This document shows, one piece after another, positions 1 through 11,876 of a stretch of DNA of 64,000 nucleotides; position 1 is the first letter of the stretch, and each line of letters opens with the position of its first letter. Source of the stretch: Micromonospora tarapacensis (lineage in GTDB: Bacteria > Actinomycetota > Actinomycetes > Mycobacteriales > Micromonosporaceae); contig NZ_JAHCDI010000004.1 in NCBI RefSeq assembly GCF_019697375.1, forward strand, positions 1,413,324 to 1,477,323, given 5' to 3'. Below the pieces are notes generated by a model. It was not told the origin of the DNA. It did not search any database and was given only the letters and a program-made list of their open reading frames with translations. Made by a program: the position numbers and the translations under genes.

Positions 1-399
1 GGCGCGGATCCTCCACCGCGAAATAGCCGGCCAGCAGGGGCGAGGCCGACCGCAGGAACTCCGCCAACTCGGGCTGGGTGTCGCCGGGGAACAACCCGGC
101 CAGCTCCGGCTGCTCGGTGACCAGGCGGTCCCACTCGCCGGCGACGAGGTCGCCGGCGGCGTCCGGGTGCGCCCGGCCGACGGCAGGTCGAACAGCCGCT
201 CCAGCACCGCGTGCACCAGGGTGCCCCGGGCCTGCTCCACGGTGGGCCGCTCGGGCAGCCGGTCGATGCTGCGGAACCGGTAGAGCAGTGGGCAGGTCTT
301 GAAGTCCGCCGCCCGCGACGGAGACAGCGAGGCCCGCACCGTGGCCGGCTGGTCCGTCGGAGTCGGTGCCTGCTGGGTGATCACCAAATCCGCCGTCAT
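1..399 (-). CDS. RecB-like PD-(D/E)XK nuclease, N-terminal part, apparent frameshift
   Basis: The gene starts at 399 and runs off the left edge, so only about 130 N-terminal residues are visible. The segment SRAADFKTCPLLYRFR followed by RGTLVHAVLERLF is the N-terminal signature of RecB/Cas4-type nucleases, which act in DNA repair. The catalytic D/E-x-K lies outside the window. The frame breaks after LFDLPSAG. A second frame continues with HPDAAGDLVAGEWDRLV to the edge, and one extra base in the GGG run near 164-168 would restore it, so a sequencing undercall is likely. A TAACCT hexamer at 408-413 lies 8 nt before the ATG, suggesting a leaderless transcript. A RecB-like gene beside trmI is also found in mycobacteria. 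Confidence 0.72.
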   Translation of the reverse strand, partial: MTADLVITQQAPTPTDQPATVRASLSPSRAADFKTCPLLYRFRSIDRLPERPTVEQARGTLVHAVLERLFDLPSAGRTRTPPATSSPASGTAWSPSSRSWPGCSPATPSPSWRSSCGRPRPCWPAISRWRIRA

Positions 400-472
400 G
401 CCCCGGAAGGTTAGGGCACCGGTGTGACAGGACGGCCGCCGCCGCACCGGTACGTGATCTCCCGCCGCGTAG

Positions 473-2695
<2,223 letters not shown>

Positions 2696-2767
2696 CGGCG
2701 GAACTGGGCGGCTGGCAGTGAACGGGCTGATCCTGGGCGCGGGTCGGCGCGGGCCGGCGGCGATGGC

Positions 2768-3340
2768 ATGAGCCGTCCCGGTTTCGGCGGCGGCGACCTG
2801 CCGGCGGTCTTTCCCGACTGGTCGCCCTACACCGGTCTCGAGTCGGCGGCGCGGGCCTACCTGCGCGATCCCGATGTCGCCCTGGAGGCCCTCGGCGGTG
2901 TGCTGCGTGGGGCGTCGGTGCTCGGCTTCACCCTCGAACGGTTCGTCAACGAGGTGAACGGGGTGTGGCAGGAGGTCGTCGTCTGCGACGGCAGTCGCCT
3001 GGTGCTCTGGCACGGCGAGGACGTGCCGCCGGGGGAGGGGCCGCCCGGCTCGATGACCTCCTCGCTGCGGGTGGTGCCGGTCTCCTCGGTCACCGAGGTC
3101 GGCTGCCGACGCCGGCTGTTCCGCCACGACAACGGTGAGATCCGGGTCGACAGCATCGACGTGTACCTGCTGCTGACCTCGCTGGACGAGTCGCCGCCCA
3201 GCGACGAGACCGCTGGTGGGCCGCGCCACGACGCGTTGCGCTTCGGCAAGACCCTCGACGACGGCGGCGCCGGGCAGATCGCCCGGCTGGAGGAATTCGC
3301 CCGGCTGGTCGCCTCGGTGGTCGGCCGGCCGCTGCTGTAG
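2768..3340 (+). CDS. Conserved actinobacterial protein of unknown function
   Basis: A 190-residue soluble protein with no signal peptide or membrane segment. I do not recognise a named domain. It is acidic, with a central beta-rich stretch (VWQEVVVCDGSRLVLWHGED, then SLRVVPVSSVTEVGCRRRLF) and an alpha-helical C-terminus (IARLEEFARLVASVVG). Codon use matches the neighbours, supporting a real gene. It lies 72 bp after trmI in the same direction and converges on the ferredoxin gene. No function is assigned. Confidence 0.7.
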   Translation: MSRPGFGGGDLPAVFPDWSPYTGLESAARAYLRDPDVALEALGGVLRGASVLGFTLERFVNEVNGVWQEVVVCDGSRLVLWHGEDVPPGEGPPGSMTSSLRVVPVSSVTEVGCRRRLFRHDNGEIRVDSIDVYLLLTSLDESPPSDETAGGPRHDALRFGKTLDDGGAGQIARLEEFARLVASVVGRPLL

Positions 3341-3387
3341 CCGGCCCGCGTCCGGCCGCGGGCCGGCCGGATCGCCCGCCGGGCCGG

Positions 3388-3696
3388 TCAGTCCTCGGCC
3401 TGCGGGCCGGCCACCTCGACGCCGTCGCTGCCGCGCACGACGTGGATGCACTCGCCCGGGCACTCCTTCGCCGAGTCGATCACCTCGAGGCGCAGGTGCT
3501 CCGGCACGTCGACCCGGGCGCCGTGGGCCTGGCGGAGTTCACCGTCGGGACCCTTTACGTACGCCAGGCCGTCGACGTCGAACTCGAACACCTCCGGCGC
3601 GTACTGCACGCACAGCCCGTCACCCGTGCAAAGGTCCTGGTCCACCCAGACCTGCAGCTGGTCGGTCGCGACCTCGGCCACCGGTGCACCCCCCAT
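3388..3696 (-). CDS. Small ferredoxin, single 3Fe-4S or 4Fe-4S cluster
   Basis: A 102-residue electron carrier. The cluster motif is CTGDGLC (Cys23 and Cys29) with a distant CP pair at Cys79, the arrangement of actinobacterial 3Fe-4S ferredoxins that often serve cytochromes P450. An additional Cys83 (ECPGEC) is present. The surrounding [10 protein letters not shown] and APEVFEFD segments are typical of this family. The ATG at 3696 is preceded by GGGAGAAC, a good ribosome site; a downstream GTG is possible. It diverges from the proteasomal ATPase gene, an arrangement common in actinobacteria. No redox partner is encoded nearby. Confidence 0.9.
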   Translation of the reverse strand: MGGAPVAEVATDQLQVWVDQDLCTGDGLCVQYAPEVFEFDVDGLAYVKGPDGELRQAHGARVDVPEHLRLEVIDSAKECPGECIHVVRGSDGVEVAGPQAED

Positions 3697-3859
3697 GTTC
3701 TCCCGTCCCACCCCCCGACGGTACCCGAATGCCGGTACCCACCCACCGACCCACCCTTGGCGATCAAGCTTCTGTGACGGGCGCGTTGCGGAGGACCGAA
3801 TCGGGCTCATAGCGGCTAGTGTTAGGTCAGAACGTTCAAGCCCCCCGGGGAGGTGGGAC

Positions 3860-5641
3860 GTGGCACGCAGCGACGACGCGGACTCGCGCGCCGCACGGTG
3901 GGAGAAGGAGGCCCACGATCTCTCCACGCAGGTCGCGTTCCTTCAAGAGGAACTCGCTCTGGTGCGGCGCAAGTTGACCGAAAGCCCCCGACACGTCCGG
4001 CAGCTCGAAGAGCGCCTGGCCGCCACCCAGGCGCAGTTGGCGCGGCTGACCGAGAACAACGAAAGGCTCGTGAGCACCCTCAAGGAAGCTCGCGCGCAGA
4101 TCGTGACGCTCAAGGAGGAGATCGACCGGCTCGCCCAGCCCCCCAGCGGCTACGGCGTCTTCCTGGCCCGGCACGACGACGGCACCGTCGACGTCTTCAC
4201 CGGCGGGCGCAAGCTGCGCGTGGCCGTCTCGCCCTCGCTCGACGTGGGTGAGCTGCGACGCGGCCAGGAGGTCCTGCTCAACGACGCGCTCAACATCGTC
4301 GACGCGTTCGGCTACGAGCGGGTCGGCGAGGTGGTCATGCTCAAGGAGATCCTCGCCGGTCCCGAGGGCGCACCGGGTGACCGGGCGCTGGTGGTCTCGC
4401 ACTCCGACGAGGAACGCATCGTGCACCTGGCCGAGACCCTGATCGGCAGTCCGATCCGGGCCGGCGACTCGCTCATGATCGAACCCCGCTCGTCGTACGC
4501 GTACGAGCGGATCCCCAAGAGCGAGGTCGAGGAGCTCGTGCTGGAGGAGGTGCCGGACGTCGACTACACCGACATCGGCGGCCTGCACTCCCAGATCGAG
4601 CAGATCCGGGACGCGGTGGAACTGCCGTTCCTGCACGCCGACCTGTTCCGGGAGCACCAGCTGCGCCCGCCGAAGGGCATCCTGCTCTACGGCCCGCCCG
4701 GCTGCGGCAAGACGTTGATCGCCAAGGCGGTCGCCAACTCGCTGGCGAAGAAGATCGCCGAGCGGCAGGGCAAGGAGCGGCACACCAGCTTCTTCCTCAA
4801 CATCAAGGGCCCGGAGTTGCTCAACAAGTACGTCGGCGAGACCGAGCGGCACATCCGGCTGATCTTCCAGCGGGCTCGGGAGAAGGCCGGCGAAGGCACC
4901 CCCGTGATCGTCTTCTTCGACGAGATGGACTCGGTCTTCCGCACCCGTGGCTCCGGTGTCTCCTCCGACGTGGAGAACACCATCGTGCCGCAGTTGCTCA
5001 GCGAGATCGACGGCGTCGAAGGGCTGGAGAACGTCATCGTCATCGGCGCCTCCAACCGGGAAGACATGATCGACCCGGCGATCCTGCGCCCCGGACGACT
5101 CGACGTGAAGATCAAGATCGAGCGCCCGGACGCCGAGGCGGCCAAGGACATCTTCTCCAAGTACATCCTCGCCGGCCTGCCCCTGCACGCCGACGACCTG
5201 GCCGAGCACGGCAGTGACGCCCAGGCCACCGTCGCCGCCATGATCGACGCGGTGGTTCTGCGGATGTACTCGGAGACCGAGGAGAACCGCTTCCTGGAGG
5301 TCACCTACGCCAACGGTGACAAGGAGGTCCTGTACTTCAAGGACTTCAACTCCGGCGCGATGATCCAGAACATCGTCGACCGGGGCAAGAAGATGGCCAT
5401 CAAGGAGTTCCTCACCTCCGGCCGGAAGGGGCTGCGCCTGCAGCACCTGCTCGACGCCTGCGTCGACGAGTTCCGCGAGAACGAGGATCTGCCCAACACC
5501 ACCAACCCCGACGACTGGGCCCGCATCTCCGGCAAGAAGGGCGAACGGATCGTCTACATCCGCACGCTCGTCTCCGGCGGCAAGGGCGCCGAGGCCGGCC
5601 GCTCCATCGAGACCGCCAGCAACACCGGCCAGTACCTCTAG
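3860..5641 (+). CDS. arc: Proteasome-associated AAA ATPase (ARC/Mpa)
   Basis: Hexameric unfoldase that recognises pupylated proteins and feeds them into the 20S proteasome. It has 593 residues. A coiled coil (about 16-90) binds Pup, two OB folds span about 97-230, and the AAA domain follows with Walker A GPPGCGKT at 278-285 and Walker [12 protein letters not shown]. The C-terminus is TGQYL, whose penultimate tyrosine is the docking motif for the PrcA ring. The GTG at 3860 is preceded by GGGGAGGTGG, a strong ribosome site. The open frame extends upstream to 3446, but that part is antisense to the ferredoxin gene. A TAGTGT hexamer at 3817-3822 could be a -10 element. First of the Pup-proteasome genes here. 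Confidence 0.96.
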   Translation: MARSDDADSRAARWEKEAHDLSTQVAFLQEELALVRRKLTESPRHVRQLEERLAATQAQLARLTENNERLVSTLKEARAQIVTLKEEIDRLAQPPSGYGVFLARHDDGTVDVFTGGRKLRVAVSPSLDVGELRRGQEVLLNDALNIVDAFGYERVGEVVMLKEILAGPEGAPGDRALVVSHSDEERIVHLAETLIGSPIRAGDSLMIEPRSSYAYERIPKSEVEELVLEEVPDVDYTDIGGLHSQIEQIRDAVELPFLHADLFREHQLRPPKGILLYGPPGCGKTLIAKAVANSLAKKIAERQGKERHTSFFLNIKGPELLNKYVGETERHIRLIFQRAREKAGEGTPVIVFFDEMDSVFRTRGSGVSSDVENTIVPQLLSEIDGVEGLENVIVIGASNREDMIDPAILRPGRLDVKIKIERPDAEAAKDIFSKYILAGLPLHADDLAEHGSDAQATVAAMIDAVVLRMYSETEENRFLEVTYANGDKEVLYFKDFNSGAMIQNIVDRGKKMAIKEFLTSGRKGLRLQHLLDACVDEFRENEDLPNTTNPDDWARISGKKGERIVYIRTLVSGGKGAEAGRSIETASNTGQYL

Positions 5642-5664
5642 TACCTCTGACCCGACGCACCGCC

Positions 5665-5695
5665 AGGGCCCGTGACGCCACTCGTCACGGGCCCT
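5665..5695 (+). terminator. Intrinsic-type hairpin after arc
   Basis: A perfect 13-bp inverted repeat (AGGGCCCGTGACG and its complement) with a 5-nt loop, starting 23 bp after the arc stop. There is no T tract, as is usual in GC-rich actinobacteria. It would separate arc from the following membrane-protein gene. Confidence 0.8.
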
Positions 5696-5774
5696 GCGCG
5701 TGCGCTCTCGGGCGGGGAACGGACGGCACCGGTAAAATCCGGAGAATCCCGCCGCCTATCCGCGAAGGAATCGC

Positions 5775-7742
5775 GTGCCCGCCGAGCAGAGCGAGCTGGC
5801 CCCACCGCTCACGCCGACCTCGACCACCAGCCCCACCCCGCCGTACCGCCGGCGTCTGCTCGCCGCACCGGCCGCCCTGGCCGCAGCCTGGCTCCTGCCG
5901 CTCGCCGCGACCGCGGTCGGCGCCCGCTGGGTGCTGCCCCCGCTGGTCCTGCTGGTCACCGCAGGACTGCTGCGTGGCGGGCGCACCCTGCTCGACCGGC
6001 TGCTCCTCGCCGCCGTCCTGCTCGTCGGCCTGACCACCGCGGCCGGCCTGCTCTTCGCCGTCTGGCCGTGGGGGATGGCGCCGGTCCCGGTCGCCGGCAC
6101 CGCCCTCACCGTGCTCGTGCTGACCGCCCTGGCCGGCGGCCGGCGCCCGACCCTGCCGCGCCCCGCCTGGGCCGACCTGTTCCCGGTGCTCGGCACCGCC
6201 GCGCTCGTCGGGTACCTCGCGCAGCCCGTGCTGCGCGCCGACGACCTGCTCGGCCAGCTCACCATCCTCGGTCGAGGCGAGGACTACCTGCGCCACCTCA
6301 CCCTCGTCGACGTCATCGGCCGGCACGGCGGCTACGCCTTCGTCGACCCCGCCGCACTCCGCGACCAGCTCGTCTCCCTGCTCGTCCACTACCCGCAGGG
6401 CTGGCACCTGCTCGTCGCCCTGCTCCACGGCCAGCTCAGCCCGCCGGGCACCGCGCCGGCCGGCGCCGACGCCGTGCAGCCCTTCCTCTGGTGGAACATC
6501 GCCGGCTTCGGCCTGTTCGCCTTGACCGTGCTGTGGGCCGCGCAACGCCTGCCCGGCCCACTGCATCCGCTGAGCCGCGCCGTGCTCACGGTCGTCGTCG
6601 GCGCGCTGGTCCTCGGCACCCAGATGCCCCGGATGCTGCTGGCCGGATACCCGACCGAGACCCTCGGGCTGGCCCTCACCGTCGTCCTCGGCGCCCTCGT
6701 CGCCCGGCCGGTCGCCGCCCGCCGCGAACAGCTCCTGCTGCTCGGGGCTCTGGTCGTCGGCATCGGCTACACCTACTACCTGTTCCTGCCGGCCGCCGCC
6801 GTCATCGTGCTCGGTGCCCTGCTCGCCAACCGCCGCGAGGTGCTTCGAATACGCGGCACCGCGCTGGCCGTCGGCCTGGCCACCGTCGCCGTCGCCCCGG
6901 TGCCGATCCTGCTCGGGGTGTTCCGGGCCAACCAGACCGAGTCGCTCGCCGCGACCGTCGGACCGGACCTCACCGAGACCTGGCTCGCCGTCGGTGGCCT
7001 CGGTGCCTTCGTCGTGCCGGCGCTGCTGCTGCACGCCCTGCGGACCGGCCGCGCCGATCCCGCCTGGCGGCGCTGGCTGTTCGTCCTGCTGGTCAGTGTC
7101 GGTCTCACCCTCGCCATCGGTCAGGCCAGCGTCAGCCTCGGCGGCGAAGCCGGCTACTACTTCAACAAGGCCGGGCACCTCACCACGCTGCTGCTCATCG
7201 TCGGCACCGCCGCCGTGGTGCGGCTGCTGCCGGTCCCGCGGCGCCGGCGCCCGGTGCGGGCCGTGGTGGCCGGCCTCACCGCCGTCACCGTCGTCGCCAC
7301 CACCGTGTTCCTCGTCGGCGTCACCGGCTGGCACCGCAGCCTGCTCGTCACCGAAACGCCGACCTGGGCGCAGCGCTGGGTGCACCAGCAGGTCGACCAG
7401 CCCACCCGGGCGGCCGTGGTGTGCGACGAGGTCAACCGGCGGTATCCGCCGGTCGAGGGGGTCACCACGCTCGTGCTCGACCGCAGCCCGTACGGCTCGT
7501 ACCTGGAGAACATCTGCGTCTCCACCCTCCAGGGCACCACCGCTCAGACCGAGTCGGCCATCTACAACCTGGTCTTCGTCGAACCGGACCGGACCGTGCA
7601 GATGCTCTACCGGACGCCCGGCGAGATCCGTCTGATCGTCACCACCGCCGGCGCGCGGGTCCGGGTGAACCGGCTGTTGCGGGCCGACCCGGACCTGCGC
7701 GACCGGATCACCGCCGAACTGATGCTCGTCGACGAGCCGTGA
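5775..7742 (+). CDS. Polytopic integral membrane protein, unknown function
   Basis: A 655-residue protein with roughly a dozen or more hydrophobic segments, starting near residue 30 and continuing to about 510, followed by a soluble C-terminal domain of about 130 residues (WHRSLLVTETPTWAQRWVHQQ onward). The layout, many membrane spans then a periplasmic-type tail, resembles GT-C glycosyltransferases or other lipid-linked-sugar enzymes, but I see no diagnostic catalytic motif beyond an acidic loop (LGRGEDYLRHL near 160). The start is the GTG at 5775 after GAAGGAA. It sits between arc and dop, separated from arc by a terminator. In M. tuberculosis a membrane-protein gene (Rv2113) lies next to dop, so the link may be old, but a role in pupylation is not shown. 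Confidence 0.8.
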   Translation: MPAEQSELAPPLTPTSTTSPTPPYRRRLLAAPAALAAAWLLPLAATAVGARWVLPPLVLLVTAGLLRGGRTLLDRLLLAAVLLVGLTTAAGLLFAVWPWGMAPVPVAGTALTVLVLTALAGGRRPTLPRPAWADLFPVLGTAALVGYLAQPVLRADDLLGQLTILGRGEDYLRHLTLVDVIGRHGGYAFVDPAALRDQLVSLLVHYPQGWHLLVALLHGQLSPPGTAPAGADAVQPFLWWNIAGFGLFALTVLWAAQRLPGPLHPLSRAVLTVVVGALVLGTQMPRMLLAGYPTETLGLALTVVLGALVARPVAARREQLLLLGALVVGIGYTYYLFLPAAAVIVLGALLANRREVLRIRGTALAVGLATVAVAPVPILLGVFRANQTESLAATVGPDLTETWLAVGGLGAFVVPALLLHALRTGRADPAWRRWLFVLLVSVGLTLAIGQASVSLGGEAGYYFNKAGHLTTLLLIVGTAAVVRLLPVPRRRRPVRAVVAGLTAVTVVATTVFLVGVTGWHRSLLVTETPTWAQRWVHQQVDQPTRAAVVCDEVNRRYPPVEGVTTLVLDRSPYGSYLENICVSTLQGTTAQTESAIYNLVFVEPDRTVQMLYRTPGEIRLIVTTAGARVRVNRLLRADPDLRDRITAELMLVDEP

Positions 7743-7859
7743 CACCGCGCGGCGCGACCCGCGGGTGCGCCGACCACACCGCCACGCCCCCGGTTGCCCG
7801 GGCGCGGACTACGCTCGACGTGACGGGGGACCGGTCGGGCGAACGAAGCGGGTAGGTCG

Positions 7860-9383
7860 ATGAGCGTAAGACGGATCATGGGCACCGAGGTCGAGTACGG
7901 CATTTCCGTGCCCGGTCAGGCCGGGGCCAACCCGATGGTCACCTCCTCCCAGGTGGTGAACGCCTACGGCGCCCGCCCGGAACTGAACCGGGGTGGTCGG
8001 GCCCGCTGGGACTACGAGGAGGAGTCACCGCTGCGCGACGCCCGGGGCTTCACCTACTCCGGTGCCGCGTACGACCCGGCCGAGGCGCTCGCCGACGAGG
8101 ACCTCGGGCTGGCCAACGTGATTCTCACAAACGGGGCGCGGCTCTACGTCGACCACGCCCACCCGGAGTACTCCACCCCCGAGGTGACCAACCCGCGCGA
8201 CGCGGTCCGCTGGGACAAGGCGGGGGAGCGGGTGATGGCGGAGGCGGCGCGGCGGGCCGCCACGATTCCCGGCGCGGCACCGATCCACCTCTACAAGAAC
8301 AACACCGACAACAAGGGTGCCAGCTACGGCGCCCACGAGAACTACCTGATGCGTCGGCAGACACCGTTCGCCGACATCGTGGCGTACCTGACGCCGTTCT
8401 TCGTCACCCGGCAGATCGTCTGCGGCGCCGGTCGCGTCGGCATCGGCCAGGACGGCGGCCAGAGCGGTTTCCAGATCTCCCAGCGTGCCGACTTCTTCGA
8501 GGTCGAGGTCGGCCTCGAGACGACGCTCAAGCGGCCGATCATCAACACCCGGGACGAACCGCACGCCGACGCGGACAAGTACCGCCGCCTGCACGTCATC
8601 ATCGGCGACGCCAACCTCTCGGAGATCTCCACCTACCTGAAGGTGGGCACCACCGCGCTGATCCTCACGATGATCGAGGAGAAGGCGCTCGGTGCGGACC
8701 TCGGCATCGCCGACCCGGTCGGCGAGTTGCGCGCGGTCAGTCACGACCCGTCGCTGTCCCACCTGATGCGGCTGCGTGACGGGCGCCGGCTCACCGCCAT
8801 GGACGTGCAGTGGGCCTACCTGGAGCGGGTGCGCGAGTTCGTGGACGACCGCTACGGCAGCGACGTCGACGAGCAGACCGCCGACGTGCTGGACCGGTGG
8901 GAGGACGTGCTGGACCGGCTGGGGCGCGATGTGATGCTCTGCGCCGACGAGCTGGACTGGGTGGCCAAGCTGCGGCTGCTGGAGGGCTACCGGGAGCGCG
9001 AGAAGCTGGGCTGGGGCTCACACAAGCTCCAGCTGGTCGACCTGCAGTACTCCGACGTCCGCCGGGAAAAGGGTCTCTACCACCGGCTGGTCTCCCGTGG
9101 GTCGATGAAGACGCTGCTCGACGACGAGGAGAGCCGGATGGCGATGACCGAGCCGCCGGAGGACACCCGGGCCTACTTCCGGGGCCGCTGCCTGGCGCAG
9201 TACGCCTCCGAGGTGGTCGCCGCGAGCTGGGATTCGGTGATTTTCGACGTAGGTCGGGAGTCGCTGGTGCGGGTGCCGATGATGGAGCCGGAACGCGGCA
9301 CCAGGCGGCACGTCGGTGCGCTCTTCGACCGCTGCGCCAGCGCCAAGGACCTGCTGGAGACCCTGACCGGTGGCTCAGCCTGA
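7860..9383 (+). CDS. dop: Depupylase/deamidase Dop
   Basis: Removes Pup from substrates and, where needed, deamidates Pup-Gln to Pup-Glu. It has 507 residues, normal for Dop, and belongs to the glutamine-synthetase-like carboxylate-amine ligase fold. The N-terminal GTEVEYG carries the metal-binding glutamates. The Dop-specific insert near residues 40-75 ([20 protein letters not shown]) is present and distinguishes it from the ligase PafA encoded at 18838. Later motifs include [32 protein letters not shown] and [11 protein letters not shown]. Lies 178 bp before pup. Since the local Pup already ends in Glu, only the depupylase activity would be required. Confidence 0.96.
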   Translation: MSVRRIMGTEVEYGISVPGQAGANPMVTSSQVVNAYGARPELNRGGRARWDYEEESPLRDARGFTYSGAAYDPAEALADEDLGLANVILTNGARLYVDHAHPEYSTPEVTNPRDAVRWDKAGERVMAEAARRAATIPGAAPIHLYKNNTDNKGASYGAHENYLMRRQTPFADIVAYLTPFFVTRQIVCGAGRVGIGQDGGQSGFQISQRADFFEVEVGLETTLKRPIINTRDEPHADADKYRRLHVIIGDANLSEISTYLKVGTTALILTMIEEKALGADLGIADPVGELRAVSHDPSLSHLMRLRDGRRLTAMDVQWAYLERVREFVDDRYGSDVDEQTADVLDRWEDVLDRLGRDVMLCADELDWVAKLRLLEGYREREKLGWGSHKLQLVDLQYSDVRREKGLYHRLVSRGSMKTLLDDEESRMAMTEPPEDTRAYFRGRCLAQYASEVVAASWDSVIFDVGRESLVRVPMMEPERGTRRHVGALFDRCASAKDLLETLTGGSA

Positions 9384-9525
9384 CCCGGGCGGGCGGCGGC
9401 TGACCGACCGGGCGGTCGGGTCTGCCCGGCGGCCGGTGCCCGGGTGTCTGCCACTGCCGCGTCACCGGTGACCGTCGGTGGTGGTCGCTACGGCGCGCGA
9501 GGGGTGATTCGTCGCTCCCGCGAGG

Positions 9526-9531
9526 TAGGTT
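9526..9531 (+). promoter_or_regulatory. Possible -10 element of pup
   Basis: TAGGTT, 30 nt before the pup GTG and followed by a purine-rich ribosome site (GGAGGAGG at 9549-9556). Suggests pup can be transcribed on its own rather than only from dop. No clear -35 was found. Confidence 0.35.
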
Positions 9532-9561
9532 CATCGCAGGGAGATCGTGGAGGAGGCAACA

Positions 9562-9777
9562 GTGGCCACTCGTGACAGCGGCGGTCAGTCGCAGTCGGGT
9601 AAGTCCCGCCAGGGCGAAGAGGTCGAGGATGTGACCGTCGAGGCGAACCCGGAGGTCGCCGAGCGGCAGGCCGAGATCACCGAGGACGTCGACGACCTGC
9701 TCGACGAGATCGACTCCGTCCTGGAGGAGAACGCCGAAGAGTTCGTGAGAGGATACGTCCAAAAAGGGGGCGAATAG
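9562..9777 (+). CDS. pup: Prokaryotic ubiquitin-like protein Pup, encoded with C-terminal GGE
   Basis: Small disordered protein of 71 residues that is ligated through its C-terminal glutamate to substrate lysines. The central coiled-coil segment ([20 protein letters not shown]) binds ARC, and the tail is VQKGGE. The GTG at 9562 is chosen because GGAGGAGGCAAC lies directly before it; an upstream in-frame start would put the ribosome site inside the protein. Pup of mycobacteria ends in GGQ and needs deamidation by Dop. Here Glu is encoded directly, as in corynebacteria, so the product is ready for PafA. Confidence 0.95.
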   Translation: MATRDSGGQSQSGKSRQGEEVEDVTVEANPEVAERQAEITEDVDDLLDEIDSVLEENAEEFVRGYVQKGGE

Positions 9778-9920
9778 GGTATATGTTCGTCTCGCCCATC
9801 GGGTCGGGCACGGGGTCCGCGGCGTAGCGGCTCGCCGCCCTTCACGGATCCTGCCGCGGCCGTCGCCGAGCCGGCGCGCTGCCCGCTGGTGCCGGGTCCG
9901 GGTGCGCCCGCCCGCTCGGC

Positions 9921-10207
9921 GGTCAGCCGCCCGATGCGCGGCACCGCCGCGCCGAGCAGGGTGAGGTCGCGCGGTCCGCGATGACGATCCAGAACATGTG
10001 GACCACGATCATCGCGCCGGGTGGGTGCGCGGGATACTCTGCTTCAACTGCAACGGTGGTCTTGGCCAGTTCCGCGACAGTCCAACTAGGCTGGCCAGGG
10101 CCATCACGTACCTGAGAGGAACCACGTGGCAGCGGGTTTTGATCCATCCGGGCGTCTTCCAGATGTGTTCGCCAACGCGGGGACGTCCTCCTTCACGGCA
10201 TTCCTGA
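9921..10207 (+). pseudogene. Decayed endonuclease-VII-type HNH protein overlapping prcB
   Basis: From 9965 to 10207 one frame reads [18 protein letters not shown], then [17 protein letters not shown] and a conserved-looking tail through TTWQR to the stop. This is the zinc-finger and His-Asp-His core of recombination endonuclease VII proteins. The preceding frame ends in RAEQGEV, the usual lead-in to a CxxC pair. The expected codons for that pair are missing (apparently one base of the first Cys codon and all of the second), leaving AVRDDD and a frameshift with an in-frame TGA at 9962. The second pair, CFNC, is intact. The last 82 nt overlap the start of prcB in another frame. Homologous genes lie between pup and prcB in other actinobacteria, to my recollection. 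The 5' boundary is uncertain. Confidence 0.6.
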
Positions 10208-10965
10208 GCAAGGTGGCCCCGGAGATGTTGCCCGGCCGTCGGGCGCTGCCCCCGGGCATGGCCGCCGACCTGGCCCCGCACGCCACCACCATCGTGGCCG
10301 TCGCCGCCTCCGGCGGCGTCGTGATGGCCGGCGACCGGCGCGCGACCATGGGCAACCTGATCGCCCAGCGGGACATCGAGAAGGTGCACCCGGCTGACGC
10401 GTACTCGCTGGTGGGCATCGCCGGCGCCGCCGGCATCGGCATCGAGCTGATGCGGTTGTTCCAGGTGGAGCTGGAGCACTACGAGAAGATCGAGGGCGCG
10501 ATGCTCTCCCTCGACGGCAAGGCGAACCGGCTCGCCTCGATGATCCGGGGCAATCTCGGCGCGGCGATGCAGGGACTGGCGGTGATCCCGCTCTTCGCCG
10601 GGTTCGACCTGGCGGCGAAGGAACCGACCCGAGCCGGGCGGATCTTCAGCTTCGACGTCACCGGTGGTCCCTACCAGGAGACCGGTTACGACGCGATCGG
10701 CTCGGGGTCGTTGTTCGCCAAGTCGGCGTTGAAGAAGCGTTACCGGGCCGGGCTCTCCGTCGACGACGCCGTGCGGTTGTCGGTGGAGGCGCTCTACGAC
10801 GCCGCCGACGACGACACGGCGACCGGTGGGCCCGACCTGATCCGGCGGATCTACCCGGTGGTGATGACCGCGACGGCGGAGGGGACGCACCGGCTGACCG
10901 ACGCGGAGACGTCGACGATCGCGGAGAGCGTGGTCGCCGGCCGGATGGAGAATCCGGGCGGTTGA
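10126..10965 (+). CDS. prcB: 20S proteasome beta subunit
   Basis: Catalytic subunit of the actinobacterial 20S proteasome, 279 residues. A propeptide of about 53 residues, including [16 protein letters not shown] as in the mycobacterial protein, precedes the mature N-terminus TTIVAV, so Thr54 is the nucleophile. The residue before it is Ala rather than the commoner Gly. Further conserved blocks are [39 protein letters not shown] and [10 protein letters not shown]. The GTG at 10126 follows GAGAGGA at good spacing. The start lies inside the tail of the endonuclease-VII remnant. Cotranscribed with prcA 64 bp downstream. Confidence 0.95.
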   Translation: MAAGFDPSGRLPDVFANAGTSSFTAFLSKVAPEMLPGRRALPPGMAADLAPHATTIVAVAASGGVVMAGDRRATMGNLIAQRDIEKVHPADAYSLVGIAGAAGIGIELMRLFQVELEHYEKIEGAMLSLDGKANRLASMIRGNLGAAMQGLAVIPLFAGFDLAAKEPTRAGRIFSFDVTGGPYQETGYDAIGSGSLFAKSALKKRYRAGLSVDDAVRLSVEALYDAADDDTATGGPDLIRRIYPVVMTATAEGTHRLTDAETSTIAESVVAGRMENPGG

Positions 10966-11029
10966 GCCGCGCTCCCGCCCGCACTGACCGCAGTTCCCCA
11001 GGTACCGCGTCCGAAGGAGAGCCGCCGCC

Positions 11030-11863
11030 GTGGCCATGCAGTTCTACGCCTCGCCCGAACAGATCATGCGCGACCGTTCCGAGCTGGCCCGCAAGGGCAT
11101 CGCCCGGGGGCGCAGCGCGGTGGTCCTGAGCTACACCGGCGGGGTGCTCTTCGTTGCCGAGAATCTCTCCAGCACCCTGCACAAGGTCAGCGAGATCTAC
11201 GACCGGATCGGCTTCGCGGCGGTGGGTCGCTACAACGAGTTCGAGAACCTGCGTCGCGCGGGCGTGCGGATGGCCGACCTCAACGGTCTCAGCTACGACC
11301 GCCGTGACGTGACCGGTCTGGCGCTGGCCAACTCGTACGCCCAGATCCTCGGCACCATCTTCACCGAGCAGTCGAAGCCGTTCGAGGTGGAGCTCTGCGT
11401 GGCCGAGGTCGGTGCCACGCCGGAGGAGGACTCGCTGTACCGCCTCACCTACGACGGATCGGTCACGGACGAGCCGGGCCGGATGGCGATGGGTGGCCAG
11501 GCCGACGCGATCTCCGGGGTGCTCAAGTCCAACCACCGGCCGGACATGTCGCTCGGCGACGCGGTGCGGGTGGCGGTGCAGGCGCTGGCCAGTGTCGGCG
11601 TCGAGACCGGCACCGCCCGGACGATCGCCGCCAACCAACTGGAGGTCGCGGTCCTGGACCGCAACCGGATGGGGCGCACCTTCCGGCGGATCACCGGGAC
11701 GGCGCTGACCGCGCTCCTCGACGGCGACGCGGTCGGCGAGGCCGCGGCGGAGGGTGACCGGGCGCAGACCCCGACCACGCCGACCGAGGAGGCACACAAG
11801 CCGACCACCTCGGCCGGCTCCGCCGACCTGGAGGACAAGCCGGGCGGCGAGCCCGAGGCCTGA
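11030..11863 (+). CDS. prcA: 20S proteasome alpha subunit
   Basis: Forms the gated outer ring of the proteasome and docks the ARC ATPase. It has 277 residues, about 30 more than the mycobacterial protein because of an extra charged, Thr-rich C-terminal tail. Conserved blocks include [20 protein letters not shown] near the N-terminus, [47 protein letters not shown] and FRRITGTAL. The GTG at 11030 follows GAAGGAGAG; an ATG two codons later is equally plausible. Ends 13 bp before the convergent end of a glycosyltransferase gene. Confidence 0.95.
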   Translation: MAMQFYASPEQIMRDRSELARKGIARGRSAVVLSYTGGVLFVAENLSSTLHKVSEIYDRIGFAAVGRYNEFENLRRAGVRMADLNGLSYDRRDVTGLALANSYAQILGTIFTEQSKPFEVELCVAEVGATPEEDSLYRLTYDGSVTDEPGRMAMGGQADAISGVLKSNHRPDMSLGDAVRVAVQALASVGVETGTARTIAANQLEVAVLDRNRMGRTFRRITGTALTALLDGDAVGEAAAEGDRAQTPTTPTEEAHKPTTSAGSADLEDKPGGEPEA

Positions 11864-11876
11864 CGGCCCGCAGTGC

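Noticed and set aside
5685..7745. A 686-residue open frame on the minus strand opposite the membrane-protein gene
   Set aside because: It is a high-GC antisense shadow: low-complexity Gly/Gln/Asp/Arg sequence, no conserved motif, while the plus strand encodes a clear membrane protein.
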